64,000 nucleotides of DNA, from contig NZ_LZHV01000042.1 of assembly GCF_001667275.1 (NCBI RefSeq), positions 1-64,000 on the forward strand. Direction: 5' to 3'. Positions 21,647-33,203 of the stretch are shown one piece after another. The DNA is from Mycobacterium sp. ACS4054 (lineage in GTDB: Bacteria; Actinomycetota; Actinomycetes; Mycobacteriales; Mycobacteriaceae). Position numbers and translations under genes: made by a program. The notes beneath the pieces are model-generated. The model was not told where the DNA came from and did not search any database. It was given only the letters and a program-made list of their open reading frames with translations. How positions within the stretch are numbered: position 1 is the first letter of the stretch; each line of letters begins with the position of its first letter.

Positions 21647-23008
21647 CTACACCGATTTTGATTCGGGCGCCCCGACGGCGACCTCCTCGCCGTCGGTCAC
21701 GTGCACGGCGTGCACACCAGGTGTCGTTCTGAGCCTGGCGACCAGGTCATCGAGGCCAGCCTCGTCGACGTTCCAGTGCTGCACCTGGTCGGGCATCTCC
21801 TGCAGTTGGGCGATGATGCGGTCGAGCTTCACCGGCGCGGTGCGCCGCTCACCGGTGCCGATGCGGGCCTGCTGGATGCCGGTGGAGGTGACCGCGCGCG
21901 CCGCCGGGCCGCCGAGCGCGCCACCCGCCAAGCTGCCCAACGTCGCCTCGTTGACCGGGCCCGAGAAATCCGTCGCCGCGGCCGCGGCCACGCTGGTGCC
22001 CGGGAGCGAGGCCAGCCGGATTGCCGGGGCGGCGGTCGCCCAGCCGGGTGGAACCGAAAGCCTGCCCACCGTCGGCGCGGTCCCCAATACGGCCGACACG
22101 GGCTTGGCCGCGATGCCGGCGGCGGCGTGCCCCGGCGACGCCAGGCCCGCGCCCAGCGAGGTCTTCGCCATCGCGGCGCTCCACGGTGCGTAGATGAAGA
22201 AGTTCTTCCACTGCGAGACGCCCAGGCTGATGCTGGCATTGGTGACGTTGGTCCACGTCGCCTGAGTGCCGATCTGGGAAATGCTGGAATACAACGCTTC
22301 CCACAAGGGCGCCACGTCCGGGCTCCCCGTGACTCCCCCGATCAACTGCTGCCAGAACTGGGTGTATTGGCTGGTGAGTGAGGTGAGGAAGTCCTCTATC
22401 TGTTTCAGCCAGGCCGACAACGACGGCGGCTCTGCCGCGGCCGCCGCGGCGGCCTGGGCCACCGGTCCCGCGTCGTTGGTGGTGACCGGCGCCTCCTCGA
22501 AGGCGGTCAACTCACCGGCCGACTCCGACGCGCCGGCGTAACTGAACATCGCGGCGACATCTTGGGCCCACATCTGGGCGTACTCGTCTTCGGTCGCCGC
22601 GATCGCGGCGTCGTTTTGCCCCAGGAGATTCGTCTCCAACAGCGCGGCCAACTGGATGCGGTTCTCCCCGACTAGCTGCGGCGGCACGGTGGCCGCCAGG
22701 GCGGCCTCGTACGCCGCGGCCGCGGCCCGGGCCTGGGTGGCGGTCTGCTCGGCTTGACCCGCGGCGGTCGACATCCAAGCCAGATACGGTGCTACCGCCG
22801 CGGCCATCGCCTCAGACGACGGACCCTGCCACGACTGGCCGACCAGGTCCGAAATCACCGTGCCGTAAGCGGCCGCGGTGGAGTGCAACTCGGCGGCCAG
22901 CGTCTCCCAGGCCGCGGCGGCGGCGAGCATCGGCCCCGCGCCCGGGCCCGCGTAGATCTGGGTGGAGATCACCTCCGGTGGGAGCGTTGCGAAATCGCTG
23001 AAAACCAT
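21647..23008 (-). CDS. PPE family protein, SVP subfamily
   Basis: 453 residues from ATG 23008. The PPE domain (about 1-180) shows PPE at residues 10-12, SWQGPSSEAM for the W-x-G motif, and YAQMWAQDVAAMFSYAGAS at its end. The SVP motif reads GRLSVPPGWATAAPA around residues 310-325. After it comes a further tail (VKLDRIIAQLQEMPDQVQHW, then ARLRTTPGVHAVHV) that looks like a small folded C-terminal element. PPE proteins are exported by ESX type VII secretion, usually paired with a PE protein; no PE gene is present here. The specific role is unknown. Confidence 0.93.
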   Translation of the reverse strand: MVFSDFATLPPEVISTQIYAGPGAGPMLAAAAAWETLAAELHSTAAAYGTVISDLVGQSWQGPSSEAMAAAVAPYLAWMSTAAGQAEQTATQARAAAAAYEAALAATVPPQLVGENRIQLAALLETNLLGQNDAAIAATEDEYAQMWAQDVAAMFSYAGASESAGELTAFEEAPVTTNDAGPVAQAAAAAAAEPPSLSAWLKQIEDFLTSLTSQYTQFWQQLIGGVTGSPDVAPLWEALYSSISQIGTQATWTNVTNASISLGVSQWKNFFIYAPWSAAMAKTSLGAGLASPGHAAAGIAAKPVSAVLGTAPTVGRLSVPPGWATAAPAIRLASLPGTSVAAAAATDFSGPVNEATLGSLAGGALGGPAARAVTSTGIQQARIGTGERRTAPVKLDRIIAQLQEMPDQVQHWNVDEAGLDDLVARLRTTPGVHAVHVTDGEEVAVGAPESKSV

Positions 23009-23021
23009 TGCCGCACCTTTC

Positions 23022-24287
23022 TTATTTGGCGTTCGGCGGGATCACGATGACCGTGGACGTGGTCGCGAGGTCGTCGACGGCCACGGCACCGGGCACTCGA
23101 AGGGTCGACCCGGCGACCGCGCGGGTGGCACTCGCGCCGACGGCGCGTCCGGCCAGGCTGGACAGGGCCGTCGGACCGAACATGCCCTGTTGGCCATTCA
23201 CGGCCATCGCGGGAGCGGCTTGCACCGTCGTCTCCGGCAGCTCGGTGGCCACCGTTCGGATAGCGGGAACGGCAGAAGCCCAATTCGCCGGCACCGACAA
23301 CGACCCGACCAGTCCGGCCCGACCCGTTGCGGCCGAAACCGTGCCCGCACTCGACAGCGCGGTCGCGCCGCTCAACAGGTCGCTGCGCAGCAGCGGTGCC
23401 AACACCCCGGTGAGCGCCTTGGGGTGCAACAGGGGGCCGATGCCCTGGATGCCCGTCCCCACGCTCGGGATGCTGAGGGCGATCTGGTACCAGTTCTTCG
23501 CCAGGTTCGCCACCCCCAGCGGGGTGTACGGCCCCGAGATCGTGCTCATGACGCTGTTGAATGTCTTCAGGATCCCGGTGATGTCCTTCAGTCCCAGCGG
23601 CAAGCCGGCCGCCGCCGTCGGCGCCGCAGTCGCGTTTGCCGCCAGGGTCTGCAGGCCGGCCGGGGCCTGCGAAACCGATTCCGACAGTGTGGATTCCAGC
23701 CGGGAGGCGGTCGCGGACTGGAGCGCCGAGGCCACCGCCGCCGACTGGTCGGCCTCCCCACTGCCGTCGGTGGTCGTGGGCGGCGCCGTGAACGGGGTCA
23801 GCCGGGTCGCCACCGCCGAGGCGGCGGCGTAGGTGTACATCGCGGCGGCGTCTTGCGCCCACATCTCGGCGTAGTCGGCCTCGGTGGCCGCGATGGCCGC
23901 CGTGTTCTGCCCCAACACGTTCGTCGCAATCAGCGAAGCCAGCAACGCTCGATTGGCCGCGATCACCGGCGGCGGGACCGTGGCCGCGAAAACGGCTTCA
24001 TAGGCGGCCGCCGCCGCCGTTGCCTGGGCGGCGGTCTGCTCGGCCTGGCCGGCCGTGCCGTCCAGCCATGCGATGTAGGGCGCCGCCGCGGCCGCCATCG
24101 CTGCGGACGAGGGCCCATGCCAGACGCTTCTCAGCTCCGCGATCGCAGCACCGTAAGACGCCGACGCCGAATGCAATTCGGCCGCCAAGCCGTTCCAGCC
24201 GGCCGCAGCCGCGAGCAACGGCGCCGGCCCCGGCCCTGAATAGATCAGGCCGGAGTTGATCTCCGGCGGTAACAACCCGAAATCCAT
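23022..24287 (-). CDS. PPE family protein, SVP subfamily
   Basis: 421 residues from ATG 24285-24287 ([20 protein letters not shown]), preceded by GAGGAAGGC, a good ribosome binding site. The PPE domain (about 1-175) has PPE at 7-9, [10 protein letters not shown] and [19 protein letters not shown]. The central region is Ala/Gly/Leu-rich, and the SVP motif [18 protein letters not shown] lies near residue 320. It is followed after 13 bases by the next PPE gene, so the two are likely cotranscribed. It is expected to be exported by an ESX system. Upstream is an unusually long, partly AT-rich gene-free region. Confidence 0.93.
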   Translation of the reverse strand: MDFGLLPPEINSGLIYSGPGPAPLLAAAAGWNGLAAELHSASASYGAAIAELRSVWHGPSSAAMAAAAAPYIAWLDGTAGQAEQTAAQATAAAAAYEAVFAATVPPPVIAANRALLASLIATNVLGQNTAAIAATEADYAEMWAQDAAAMYTYAAASAVATRLTPFTAPPTTTDGSGEADQSAAVASALQSATASRLESTLSESVSQAPAGLQTLAANATAAPTAAAGLPLGLKDITGILKTFNSVMSTISGPYTPLGVANLAKNWYQIALSIPSVGTGIQGIGPLLHPKALTGVLAPLLRSDLLSGATALSSAGTVSAATGRAGLVGSLSVPANWASAVPAIRTVATELPETTVQAAPAMAVNGQQGMFGPTALSSLAGRAVGASATRAVAGSTLRVPGAVAVDDLATTSTVIVIPPNAK

Positions 24288-25157
24288 GCCTTCCTCCGCC
24301 TCCGGCCATGTCCCCACCGCGGCCCTGTGCTTCGCGCGCCGACCAGCCGAACGCGAACGACATCGAGCCCCTACGTGCCGCCGACAAAACGAGGAATCCG
24401 AGTTTGCTAGCCGACGGGCATCTCTCCTGCAGACAGGACACTAGCCAGCCGCGACCAGAAAGCGTTTGGCCAAGCACGGCGTGGGTCGGTGCCGCCTGGG
24501 CACTCCCCGGCGCGGGCTGCACGCCCTCGGCACCGAACAGAAAACCAGCCATAAACCGCTCTACCTGGCGCGAGTCCGAAAAGGCGACGGGGTGAACAGT
24601 GGATGAAAATACGACAATTGCGTCGCAAGGCCGGTTCCGCTGAATAAAAATCTCATGAGCGCATAAATTGCGATGGCGACGAATGAGGGCTTGGCCGAGA
24701 AGGCGATCGGAAAGGGTCGGCCGCCGTGCCTCGCGATGACCGAGCGCGAGATGTCTTGGCCAGGGTTGCATGCGCTCCGCTTAGCCGCCTGGAGCACCGA
24801 TCGGCTGCAAGCGATACGCCGAAACTCATACAGCCTTCAAAGAAATTATGTGCTCCCTATGAATCGCCTACTCGAAAAGTCGCGTATCGAGACGAGCTTT
24901 CGCGGGACGGCGGGCGGTTTTGCTGGCAATATTTCCGCTTTGCACTTTCAGGGCGAAGCCGCCGCCATTTTGCGTTACCCATATTTATTTCAAATAATTC
25001 ATACGATTCATAGAATTCGCAATCGCGTGGGATGGGCGAGGACTGGGGCGACTACGCGCAGCGCGTATGGAACGTCCGGCAAGCCGCGCCGGGCGAGAGT
25101 TGCTGAGCGCTCGGGTTTGCCAGGACCCGTGCGACGCGTTCGCGGTGCGCGACGAGG
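24288..25157. other. Gene-free region with AT-rich stretch upstream of PPE cluster
   Basis: About 870 bases lie between the first PPE start and the whiA stop with no convincing gene. The portion from about 24590 to 25020 is clearly richer in A and T than its surroundings, for example ATATTTATTTCAAATAATTC near 24980 and AAAGAAATTATGTG near 24840. Open frames here have no recognisable domain and no ribosome binding site. It probably holds the PPE promoter; the AT-rich part looks like foreign or decayed DNA or an Lsr2-bound silencing region. Confidence 0.6.
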
Positions 25158-26141
25158 CTAAGCGTCTTCCAGCAGATCCGGTGTGACCGCCGATTCGGTG
25201 TCCGGGATGCCCTCGATCTTGGCCTTGCGGTCGGCCATCGACAGCAGCCGGCGAATGCGGCCCGCCACAGCATCTTTCGTCATCGGCGGGTCGGCGAGCC
25301 GCCCGAGCTCCTCCAGCGAGGCCTGCCGGTGCTCGACGCGCAGCTTGCCGGCCGAGGCCAAATGGTCGGGAACGGTGTCGCCGAGGATCTCCAGCGCGCG
25401 TTCCACCCGGGCGGCCGCGGCGACCGCGGCCCGCGCCGAGCGGCGCAGGTTGGCGTCGTCGAAGTTGGCGAGCCGATTGGCCGTCGCCCGCACCTCGCGG
25501 CGCATCCGGCGCTCCTCCCAGATCAGCCGAGTGTCCTGCGCGCCCATCCGGGTCAGCAGGGCGCCGATGGCCTCGCCGTCGCGCACCACCACCCGGTCGG
25601 CGCCGCGCACTTCGCGGGCCTTGGCGCTGACGCCGAGCCGGCGCGCCGCGCCCACCAACGCCAGCGCGGCCTCCGGCCCGGGGCAGCTGACCTCCAGGGC
25701 CGACGACCGTCCCGGCTCGGTGAGCGACCCGTGCGCCAGGAAGGCTCCGCGCCAGGCGGCCTCGGCGTCGGCGATGCTGCCGCCCACGACCTGGGCGGGC
25801 AGGCCGCGCACCGGCCGGCCGCGGTTGTCGAGCAGGCCGGTCTGGCGGGCCAGCGCTTCACCGTCGTTGGCCACCCGCAGCACGTAACGGGTGGTCTTGC
25901 GAATCCCGCTGGCCGACAACACATGCACGACGGCGTTGTAGCCGTAGAGCTCGAAGATGTCCTTGCGCAGCCGCCGCGCGACGTTGCCGAGGTCCACCTC
26001 GGCCTCCACGACCACCCGACCGCCGACGATGTGTAATCCGCCGGCGAACCTCAGCAGCGACGTGACCTCGGCGCGGCGCGCGCTGACCGACTTCACGACC
26101 AGGCGGCTGAGCTCGTCCTTGACTTCGGTCGTCATCGCCAC
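25158..26141 (-). CDS. whiA: WhiA family sporulation/cell-division regulator
   Basis: 327 residues from ATG 26141 ([14 protein letters not shown]); a second ATG six bases in is possible. It has an N-terminal LAGLIDADG homing-endonuclease-like fold (about 1-220: [37 protein letters not shown]) and a C-terminal helix-turn-helix ([26 protein letters not shown], described here as one segment) that binds DNA. In actinobacteria it regulates division genes together with WhiB-type proteins. It overlaps the upstream yvcK by ten bases at the end of the uvrC-rapZ-yvcK-whiA operon, matching Rv1420-Rv1423. Confidence 0.97.
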   Translation of the reverse strand: MAMTTEVKDELSRLVVKSVSARRAEVTSLLRFAGGLHIVGGRVVVEAEVDLGNVARRLRKDIFELYGYNAVVHVLSASGIRKTTRYVLRVANDGEALARQTGLLDNRGRPVRGLPAQVVGGSIADAEAAWRGAFLAHGSLTEPGRSSALEVSCPGPEAALALVGAARRLGVSAKAREVRGADRVVVRDGEAIGALLTRMGAQDTRLIWEERRMRREVRATANRLANFDDANLRRSARAAVAAAARVERALEILGDTVPDHLASAGKLRVEHRQASLEELGRLADPPMTKDAVAGRIRRLLSMADRKAKIEGIPDTESAVTPDLLEDA

Positions 26142-27220
26142 GCGTCGTCACCCCTTGGTCCGCTGCCGGCCGGTCCTCTTGCACCGGTCTGTGGGCTTGC
26201 ACCGTCGACCCGAATGTCCGCGGTGGCCGTGACCGGAGGCGCTCCCGGGCCGTTGCGGGCCGCCCGGACCCCGTCCAGGGCCGCCGCAAGCTTGCCTGGA
26301 TCATGTAAAGGTGTACCAGGTCGGGCCACGTCGACGAAGTGGACCTCGGCCGAAAGCAGCGTGGCCGTGCGGCGCAGCTGCTCCCGCTCCCGCTCACTGG
26401 GCACCCGCTCGGCGTCGATGATGATGTCGTGCACGGTGAACCCCGGGGCGTGCTGGGCCAACACGTGCAGATGACGCTCGACGGAAAAGCCGGCCGTCTC
26501 CCCCGGCTCGGCCACCAGATTGAGCACCAGGGCGCGCCGCGCGGTGGTGGCCCGCAGCGCCGCAGCCAACCCCGGCACCAGCACATGCGGGATCACGCTG
26601 GTGAACCAGGAGCCCGGACCGAGCACCACCAGGTCGGCGGCCATGATCGCGTCGACGGCCTGCCGGGTCGCCGGCGGATCGGATGGCAGCAGCCGCACCC
26701 GGCGCACCTTGCCCGGCGTGCTGGCGATCGCCACCTGGCCGCAAATGAGCCGGAACATCCGTGGATCTGACTCCAGGCCGGACACGTCGGCCTCGATCTG
26801 CAGCGCGATCGGGCACATCGGCAGCACCCGGCCCTTGACGCCCAGGATGCGGCCCAGCTCGTCGAGGGCGGCCACCGGGTCGGCGAGCACCTCCGATAGC
26901 CCGGCGAGCATCAGGTTGCCGATCGGATGCCCGGCCAGCGCCCCGTTGCCGCCGAACCGGTGCTGCAGGATGGTCGCCCACAACCGTCCGTGCGGGCTGT
27001 CGGATGCCAAGGCCGCCAACGCCATTCGTAGGTCGCCCGGGGGCACCACGTCCAATTCGCTGCGCAGCCGCCCGGAGGAACCGCCGTCGTCGGCGACGGT
27101 CACCACGGCGGTGACGTGCGGAGTCAGCCGGCGCGCCGCCGACAGCGTGGCGTACAGGCCGTGGCCGCCGCCCAGCGCGACGATGCTGTTGTTGGTCGAG
27201 GGATCCGTCGGCGCGCTCAT
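26132..27220 (-). CDS. yvcK: Gluconeogenesis factor YvcK/CuvA, UDP-sugar binding
   Basis: 362 residues, a CofD-like fold. The N-terminal nucleotide-binding motif is [16 protein letters not shown], followed by [18 protein letters not shown], and [20 protein letters not shown] is the diagnostic later block. Family members bind UDP-GlcNAc and support cell wall synthesis during growth on gluconeogenic carbon; in M. tuberculosis the homologue CuvA (Rv1422) acts at the growing pole. The C-terminal 40 residues are Pro/Gly-rich. It overlaps rapZ by four bases and whiA by ten. Confidence 0.95.
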   Translation of the reverse strand: MSAPTDPSTNNSIVALGGGHGLYATLSAARRLTPHVTAVVTVADDGGSSGRLRSELDVVPPGDLRMALAALASDSPHGRLWATILQHRFGGNGALAGHPIGNLMLAGLSEVLADPVAALDELGRILGVKGRVLPMCPIALQIEADVSGLESDPRMFRLICGQVAIASTPGKVRRVRLLPSDPPATRQAVDAIMAADLVVLGPGSWFTSVIPHVLVPGLAAALRATTARRALVLNLVAEPGETAGFSVERHLHVLAQHAPGFTVHDIIIDAERVPSEREREQLRRTATLLSAEVHFVDVARPGTPLHDPGKLAAALDGVRAARNGPGAPPVTATADIRVDGASPQTGARGPAGSGPRGDDAWR

Positions 27221-28143
27221 TCGCGACCCAAATCCCGGTGCAGCACCCGCACCGACAGTTGGGCATCGGCCGTCTGGGCCTTCAACTGCCGCATCAGCGC
27301 CTCGGCGATCGCCACGCTGCGGTGCTTACCCCCGGTGCACCCGATCGCAACCGTCATGTAGCGCTTGCCCTCCCGGCGGTAGCCGTCGACCACCAGCGAG
27401 AGCAACCGGTGGTAGGCGTCGAGAAAGTCCGCGGCGCCGGGCTGGCTCAGCACGTATTCGCTGACCGCCGGGTCCTGTCCGGTGAGGGGACGCAGCTCGT
27501 CGACCCAGTGCGGGTTGGGCAGGAACCGCACGTCCATCACCATGTCGGCGTCCATCGGCAGGCCGTACTTGAAGCCGAACGATTCGAGGGTGATGCTGAT
27601 CGACGTGCTGGCGTCGCCGCCGAACGCGCGCTCGATGCTCTCCCGCAGTCCCCGCACCGACAGCGTCGAGGTGTCGATGATGAGGTCGGCCGTCGCGCGC
27701 ACCGGGGCCAGCATCCGGCGCTCGGCGGCGATCCCCTCGGCCAGGGTCGCCTCGCCCTGCAGCGGGTGGCTGCGGCGGTTCTGCTCGTAGCGGCGCACCA
27801 GCATGTCGTCGGACGCCTCCATGAACACCACCCGCGGCGCGATGTTGCGGGTGGCCAGCTCGGTGCGCACCGAATCGAGATCGCCGGTGAAGCCGCGCGA
27901 GCGGACGTCCATCACCACCGCCAGGCGGGTGATGCGCGACCCCGCGTCCATGCCGAGATCCACCATCCGCGTGATCAGCTGGGGCGGCAGGTTGTCGGCG
28001 ACGTACCAGCCCAGGTCCTCGAGCACCTTGGCCGCAGTACCCCGGCCGGCGCCCGACAACCCGGTCACCAGGACGACGTCGATGCCGGCCCCACCCTCCG
28101 GGCGGGCCTCGGCCGGGTTGCCCTTTGCCACGTCACCCGTCAT
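27217..28143 (-). CDS. rapZ: RNase adapter RapZ / nucleotide-binding protein YvcJ family
   Basis: 308 residues. Walker A reads GLSGAGRGT (28-36) near the N-terminus; a Walker B-like segment [12 protein letters not shown] follows; the C-terminal domain ends with [20 protein letters not shown], the diagnostic RapZ block. In E. coli RapZ delivers a small RNA to RNase E in control of GlmS; in Gram-positives YvcJ is a P-loop nucleotidase, and the mycobacterial role is not settled. It lies between uvrC and yvcK with overlaps on both sides, suggesting tight coupling of the four proteins' synthesis. Confidence 0.95.
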   Translation of the reverse strand: MTGDVAKGNPAEARPEGGAGIDVVLVTGLSGAGRGTAAKVLEDLGWYVADNLPPQLITRMVDLGMDAGSRITRLAVVMDVRSRGFTGDLDSVRTELATRNIAPRVVFMEASDDMLVRRYEQNRRSHPLQGEATLAEGIAAERRMLAPVRATADLIIDTSTLSVRGLRESIERAFGGDASTSISITLESFGFKYGLPMDADMVMDVRFLPNPHWVDELRPLTGQDPAVSEYVLSQPGAADFLDAYHRLLSLVVDGYRREGKRYMTVAIGCTGGKHRSVAIAEALMRQLKAQTADAQLSVRVLHRDLGRE

Positions 28144-30082
28144 TCGGCTGCTCCGGGCCGCTCGGGCGCAACGCCTCCAGGACGGCGGTGGCGGTGGCCA
28201 CTCCGATTCCGGGAACGGCCGTGATCTGGTCGACGGTGGCCTCCTTGAGGCGGGCTATGGATCCGAAATGGGTCACCAGCGCCTTGCGGCGATGTTCCCC
28301 TAATCCTGGCACCGAATCCAGCGCCGAGGCGGTCATTCGCTTCGATCGCTTGCTGCGATGGTAGGTGATGGCGAACCGGTGCGCCTCGTCGCGAATGCGC
28401 TGCAGCAGGTAGAGCCCCTCGCTGTTGCGCGGCATGATGACGGGATCGGGCTCGGAGGGGACCCAGATCTCTTCCAGCCGCTTGGCCAGGCCGATCACCG
28501 CGACGTCGGTGATGCCGAGGTCGTCGAGCACGGCGCTGGCCGCGTTGACCTGTGGGGCGCCGCCGTCGACGACGTAGAGGTTGGGCGGGTAGGCGAACCG
28601 GCGCGACTTCCCTTCGGGCGACAGCATATTCGTATCGTTCTGTTCGTTCAGGTGCCGCGCGAACCGGCGGCGGGTCACCTCGGCGATGGAGGCGACGTCG
28701 TCGGAGCGGCCCTGCCCGGCGGCTTCACGGATGCCGAAGTGGCGGTAGTCCGACTTGCGCGGCAGGCCGTCTTCGAACACCACCAGCGAGCCCACCACGT
28801 CGGTGCCCTGCACGTGGCTGATGTCGACGCATTCGATGCGCAGCGGCGCGTCGGCCAGCCCAAGGGCTTCCTGAATGTTCTGCAGCGCAGCCGATCTGGC
28901 GTTGAAGTCGCCGGCCCGCTTCAGCTTGTGTTGCTGCAGCGCCTCTTTGGCGTTGCGTTGCACCGTTTCGGCCAGCGCCCGCTTGTCGCCGCGTCGCGGC
29001 ACCCGCAGCGCGACCCGGGAACCGCGCAGGCCCGACAGCCAGCTGGTCAATTCCTCGGAGTTGGACGGCAGGCAGGGCACCAGCACCTCGCGGGGAACGG
29101 GGTTGACGGATTCGTCGGCCGAGCCGCCCAACTCCGCCTGCTCGCCGTAGAACTGCGTCAGGAATTGCTCGACCAGCTGCTCCTCCCCGGAATCGCCTGG
29201 GTCCGCGGACTTTTCGACGATCCAGCCACGCTGGCCGCGCACCCGGCCGCCGCGGACGTGGAACACCTGCACCGCCGCCTCGAGTTCGTCGTCGGCGAAG
29301 GCGACCACGTCGGCGTCGGTGCCGTCGCCGAGCACCACGGCCTGCTTCTCCATGGCGCGCTTCAGCGCGGACAGGTCGTCGCGCAGCCGCGCGGCCCGTT
29401 CGAAGTCGAGCCGCTCGGCCGCGGCGTTCATCTGCTGTTCCAGCTCGCGGGCGAAGCGGTCGGTCTTGCCGGAGAGGAAGTCGCAGAAGTCGTCGACGAT
29501 TTGGCGGTGCTGCTCGGCGCTGACCCTGCCGACGCAGGGCGCCGAACACTTGTCGATGTAGCCGAGCAGGCACGGGCGGTCGATCTGCTTGTGCCGCTTG
29601 AACACACCGGCCGAACAGGTGCGGGCCGGGAACACCCGGGTCAGCAGGTCCAGGGTTTCCCGGATGGCCCACGCGTGCGAGTACGGCCCGAAGTAGCGCA
29701 CACCCTTGCGGCGCGGGCCGCGATAGACCATCAGCCGGGGAAACTCTTCGTTCAGGGTGACGGCCAGCACCGGGTAGGACTTGTCGTCGCGGTAGCGGAC
29801 GTTGAAGCGCGGATCGAACTCTTTGATCCAGTTGTATTCGAGCTGCAGCGCCTCGACTTCGGTGTTGACCACCGTCCACTCGACCTTGGCGGCGGTGGTC
29901 ACCATCTGCCGGGTGCGCGGATGCAGGGCGGAGACGTCCTGGAAGTAGGACGTCAGCCTGCTGCGCAGGCTCTTGGCCTTGCCGACGTAGATGACCCGCC
30001 CGTGCACGTCCCGGAATCGGTAGACGCCCGGCTCGACCGGGATGGACCCGGGCGGGGGGCGATACGTGGCGGGATCTGGCAC
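28133..30082 (-). CDS. uvrC: UvrABC excinuclease subunit C
   Basis: 649 residues from 30082. It makes the two incisions around bulky DNA lesions in nucleotide excision repair. The domains in order are: GIY-YIG nuclease (about 15-95, [20 protein letters not shown]), a Cys-containing segment, the UVR domain that binds UvrB (about 205-240, [20 protein letters not shown]), the RNase H-like second nuclease (about 385-540, [20 protein letters not shown] and [14 protein letters not shown]) and a C-terminal tandem helix-hairpin-helix ([19 protein letters not shown]). The gene heads the uvrC-rapZ-yvcK-whiA operon and is divergent from a secreted-protein gene 271 bases away. Confidence 0.98.
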   Translation of the reverse strand: MPDPATYRPPPGSIPVEPGVYRFRDVHGRVIYVGKAKSLRSRLTSYFQDVSALHPRTRQMVTTAAKVEWTVVNTEVEALQLEYNWIKEFDPRFNVRYRDDKSYPVLAVTLNEEFPRLMVYRGPRRKGVRYFGPYSHAWAIRETLDLLTRVFPARTCSAGVFKRHKQIDRPCLLGYIDKCSAPCVGRVSAEQHRQIVDDFCDFLSGKTDRFARELEQQMNAAAERLDFERAARLRDDLSALKRAMEKQAVVLGDGTDADVVAFADDELEAAVQVFHVRGGRVRGQRGWIVEKSADPGDSGEEQLVEQFLTQFYGEQAELGGSADESVNPVPREVLVPCLPSNSEELTSWLSGLRGSRVALRVPRRGDKRALAETVQRNAKEALQQHKLKRAGDFNARSAALQNIQEALGLADAPLRIECVDISHVQGTDVVGSLVVFEDGLPRKSDYRHFGIREAAGQGRSDDVASIAEVTRRRFARHLNEQNDTNMLSPEGKSRRFAYPPNLYVVDGGAPQVNAASAVLDDLGITDVAVIGLAKRLEEIWVPSEPDPVIMPRNSEGLYLLQRIRDEAHRFAITYHRSKRSKRMTASALDSVPGLGEHRRKALVTHFGSIARLKEATVDQITAVPGIGVATATAVLEALRPSGPEQPNDG

Positions 30083-30353
30083 CCATCCAGGCTAGTAGCC
30101 GCCGGCGCGATGCCGGTCCGTCGGGAGCACCGTGCGGCGGCGCCGGATCCGGCGCCCTGGTGGGGGCGGCCCTGTAACGCATTCGCGCGGTCGCGCGACG
30201 AATTAGGTAGGCCGCCGACCGATCCGCCATTTTTCCGAAATTGCCGATGACCTCGGGTTATGACGACCAGGCGCCGGTGTGGACGGTTTGTTCTGGCTAC
30301 CAAGGGGGTAGCTGGACGTACAGTGGGTGGCAATCGATGGAGGGAGTCCACAG

Positions 30354-30692
30354 ATGTTCAAGCGCTCGTTGACCAGGCTCGCGATCGGGGTTGGCGGTCT
30401 GGCATTGGCGTCGACCGCCGCGGCCGGGGTCGCATCCGCTGCCCCCGATTACGGCCCCATGATCAATACGACCTGCAGCTACGACCAGGCGATGCGGGCG
30501 GTGCACGCGGAAAACCCGATGGCCGCTCAGTACCTCGACCAGTCGCCGCCGAACCAGCAGTTCTTGCAGCAGTACCTGGCGTCGACGCCGGATCAGCGGG
30601 TGAACCTGCTGCACGCCATCGAGCACAACCAGGGCGCGCAGCAGGCTTTGCCGATCTTCCAGCAGATGATGACCGACTGTAAGAACTTCTGA
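30354..30692 (+). CDS. Small secreted hemophore-related protein
   Basis: 112 residues from ATG 30354, preceded by GGAGGGAG. The signal peptide has an N-terminal KR, a hydrophobic stretch LAIGVGGLALASTAAAGVA, and cleavage near ASA-A (residues 27-30). The mature protein has Cys41 in NTTCSYDQAMRAVHAENP and Cys109 in MTDCKNF, the pattern of the mycobacterial haemophore haem-binding (MHB) family named after Rv0203. It probably acts in the periplasm or outside the cell in haem handling, though many relatives are untested. A strong bidirectional terminator follows. Confidence 0.8.
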   Translation: MFKRSLTRLAIGVGGLALASTAAAGVASAAPDYGPMINTTCSYDQAMRAVHAENPMAAQYLDQSPPNQQFLQQYLASTPDQRVNLLHAIEHNQGAQQALPIFQQMMTDCKNF

Positions 30693-30704
30693 CCCGTCCA
30701 CCTC

Positions 30705-30737
30705 AAAGGGCTATCCGCGCTCGCGCGGATAGCCCTT

Positions 30738-30738
<1 letters not shown>
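30705..30738. terminator. Bidirectional hairpin terminator
   Basis: A perfect 15-base stem (AAAGGGCTATCCGCG paired with CGCGGATAGCCCTTT) with the four-base loop CTCG. It begins 13 bases after the hemophore-like stop and ends at the stop codon of the convergent PH-domain gene. The arms end in AAA and TTT, giving short U-runs in both directions. Confidence 0.9.
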
Positions 30739-31693
<955 letters not shown>

Positions 31694-31727
31694 TCATCGC
31701 TTCGCTCTGCATCGTCGACGGCGCGGC

Positions 31728-33005
31728 TCACAAAGCACCGCCGAATTCTCCTGGCAAATGGACGGATTCGTGGAAATCGTCCAGGCCGGCCAGGTCGTGG
31801 CCCATCTTGTCGCGCTTGGTCATCAGGTAGCGGATGTTCTCCGCGTTGGCGCGCACAGGCAGCGGCACCCGCTCGATGATGTGCAGCCCGTAGCCGTCCA
31901 GCCCGACCCGCTTGGCCGGGTTGTTGGTCAGCAGCCGCATCGAGCGGACCCCGAGGTCGACCAGGATCTGCGCCCCGATTCCGTAATCCCTTGCGTCGGC
32001 AGGCAACCCGAGTTTGAGGTTGGCGTCGACGGTGTCCTCGCCGGCGTCCTGCAGCTGGTAGGCCTGCAGCTTGTGCATCAGGCCGATGCCGCGGCCCTCG
32101 TGGCCGCGCATGTAGAGCACGACGCCGCGCCCTTCGCGCGCGACCATCGCCATCGCCGCGTCCAGTTGGGGTCCGCAATCGCAGCGGCGGGAACCGAACA
32201 CGTCACCGGTCAGGCATTCGGAGTGCACCCGGACCAACACGTCGTCGCCGTCGGCGTTCGGCCCGGCGATCTCGCCGCGCACCAGCGCGACGTGTTCGAC
32301 GTCCTCGTAGATGCTCGCGTAGCCGATCGCGCGAAACTCGCCGTGCCGGGTCGGAATCCGGGCCTCGGCGATGCGCTCGATGTGCTTCTCGTGCTTGCGC
32401 CGCCACTCGATCAGGTCGGCGATGGTGATCAGCGCGAGATCGTGCTCGTCGGCGAAGACCCGCAGTTCGTCGGTCTGCGCCATCGAGCCCTCGTCCTTCT
32501 GGCTGACGATTTCGCAGATCGCGCCCGCCGGTTGCAGGCCCGCCATCCGGGCCAGGTCGACGGCGGCCTCGGTGTGGCCGGGTCGGCGCAGCACGCCGCC
32601 GTCCTTGGCGCGCAATGGAACCACATGACCCGGACGGGTGAAATCGTTGGCGACGCTGGCGGGATCGGCAAGCAGGCGCATCGTCGTCGCCCGGTCCGAG
32701 GCCGAGATTCCGGTGCCCACGCCGTTTCTCGCGTCCACGGTGACGGTGTAGGCGGTTCCGTGCTTGTCCTGGTTCACCGCGTACATCGGCAGCAGCCCAA
32801 GCCGGTCGCAGATCGCGCCGTCCAACGGCACGCACAGGTACCCCGAGGTGTAGCGCACCATGAACGCCACCAACTCCGGCGTCGCCTTTTCCGCGGCGAA
32901 GATGAGGTCGCCCTCGTTCTCGCGGTCCTCGTCGTCGATGACGACCACGGCCTTGCCCGCCGCAATGTCGGCAACCGCCCTCTCGACGGAGTCCAACCTC
33001 GTCAT
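31728..33005 (-). CDS. ribBA: Bifunctional 3,4-dihydroxy-2-butanone-4-phosphate synthase / GTP cyclohydrolase II
   Basis: 425 residues; named ribA2 (Rv1415) in M. tuberculosis. The N-terminal DHBP synthase (1-205) has the metal/substrate loop [14 protein letters not shown] (about 21-34) and [12 protein letters not shown]. The C-terminal GTP cyclohydrolase II (about 210-405) has the zinc ligands in [20 protein letters not shown] and the catalytic region [11 protein letters not shown]. The two domains supply both branches of riboflavin precursors. ribH follows 49 bases later on the same strand. Confidence 0.97.
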   Translation of the reverse strand: MTRLDSVERAVADIAAGKAVVVIDDEDRENEGDLIFAAEKATPELVAFMVRYTSGYLCVPLDGAICDRLGLLPMYAVNQDKHGTAYTVTVDARNGVGTGISASDRATTMRLLADPASVANDFTRPGHVVPLRAKDGGVLRRPGHTEAAVDLARMAGLQPAGAICEIVSQKDEGSMAQTDELRVFADEHDLALITIADLIEWRRKHEKHIERIAEARIPTRHGEFRAIGYASIYEDVEHVALVRGEIAGPNADGDDVLVRVHSECLTGDVFGSRRCDCGPQLDAAMAMVAREGRGVVLYMRGHEGRGIGLMHKLQAYQLQDAGEDTVDANLKLGLPADARDYGIGAQILVDLGVRSMRLLTNNPAKRVGLDGYGLHIIERVPLPVRANAENIRYLMTKRDKMGHDLAGLDDFHESVHLPGEFGGAL

Positions 33006-33203
33006 CGTCGTTACCTTGCTGTCTCAGGGGTTCCGGGAGCCCAAGTGTTGCATTCAGTATGAACCACCGGGCGTGCCCGGTTATTGCGATGCTGTTCACA
33101 AGGCGGTCGCCCGCGCCCCCCGCTCCTGGTGCGCCGCAGCAATAGCCCCTTCGGCTGTGCGAAACGGCTCCCGATCGGCCGGCAGCAATCTACGCTGACC
33201 GGC

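Noticed and set aside
24673..25161. Open frame on the + strand in the AT-rich gap (MATNEGLAEKAIGKG...)
   Set aside because: No recognisable domain, no clear ribosome binding site, changes composition midway, and its end overlaps the whiA stop. Treated as non-coding.
30203..30221. IdeR iron-box-like start (TTAGGTAGGC) upstream of the hemophore-like gene
   Set aside because: Only the first six bases match the consensus in register; the second half-site is absent.
28358..30250. Very long open frame opposite uvrC
   Set aside because: Composition rich in Arg, Gly, His and Val with no domain; it is the antisense shadow of uvrC, a usual effect of high GC content.
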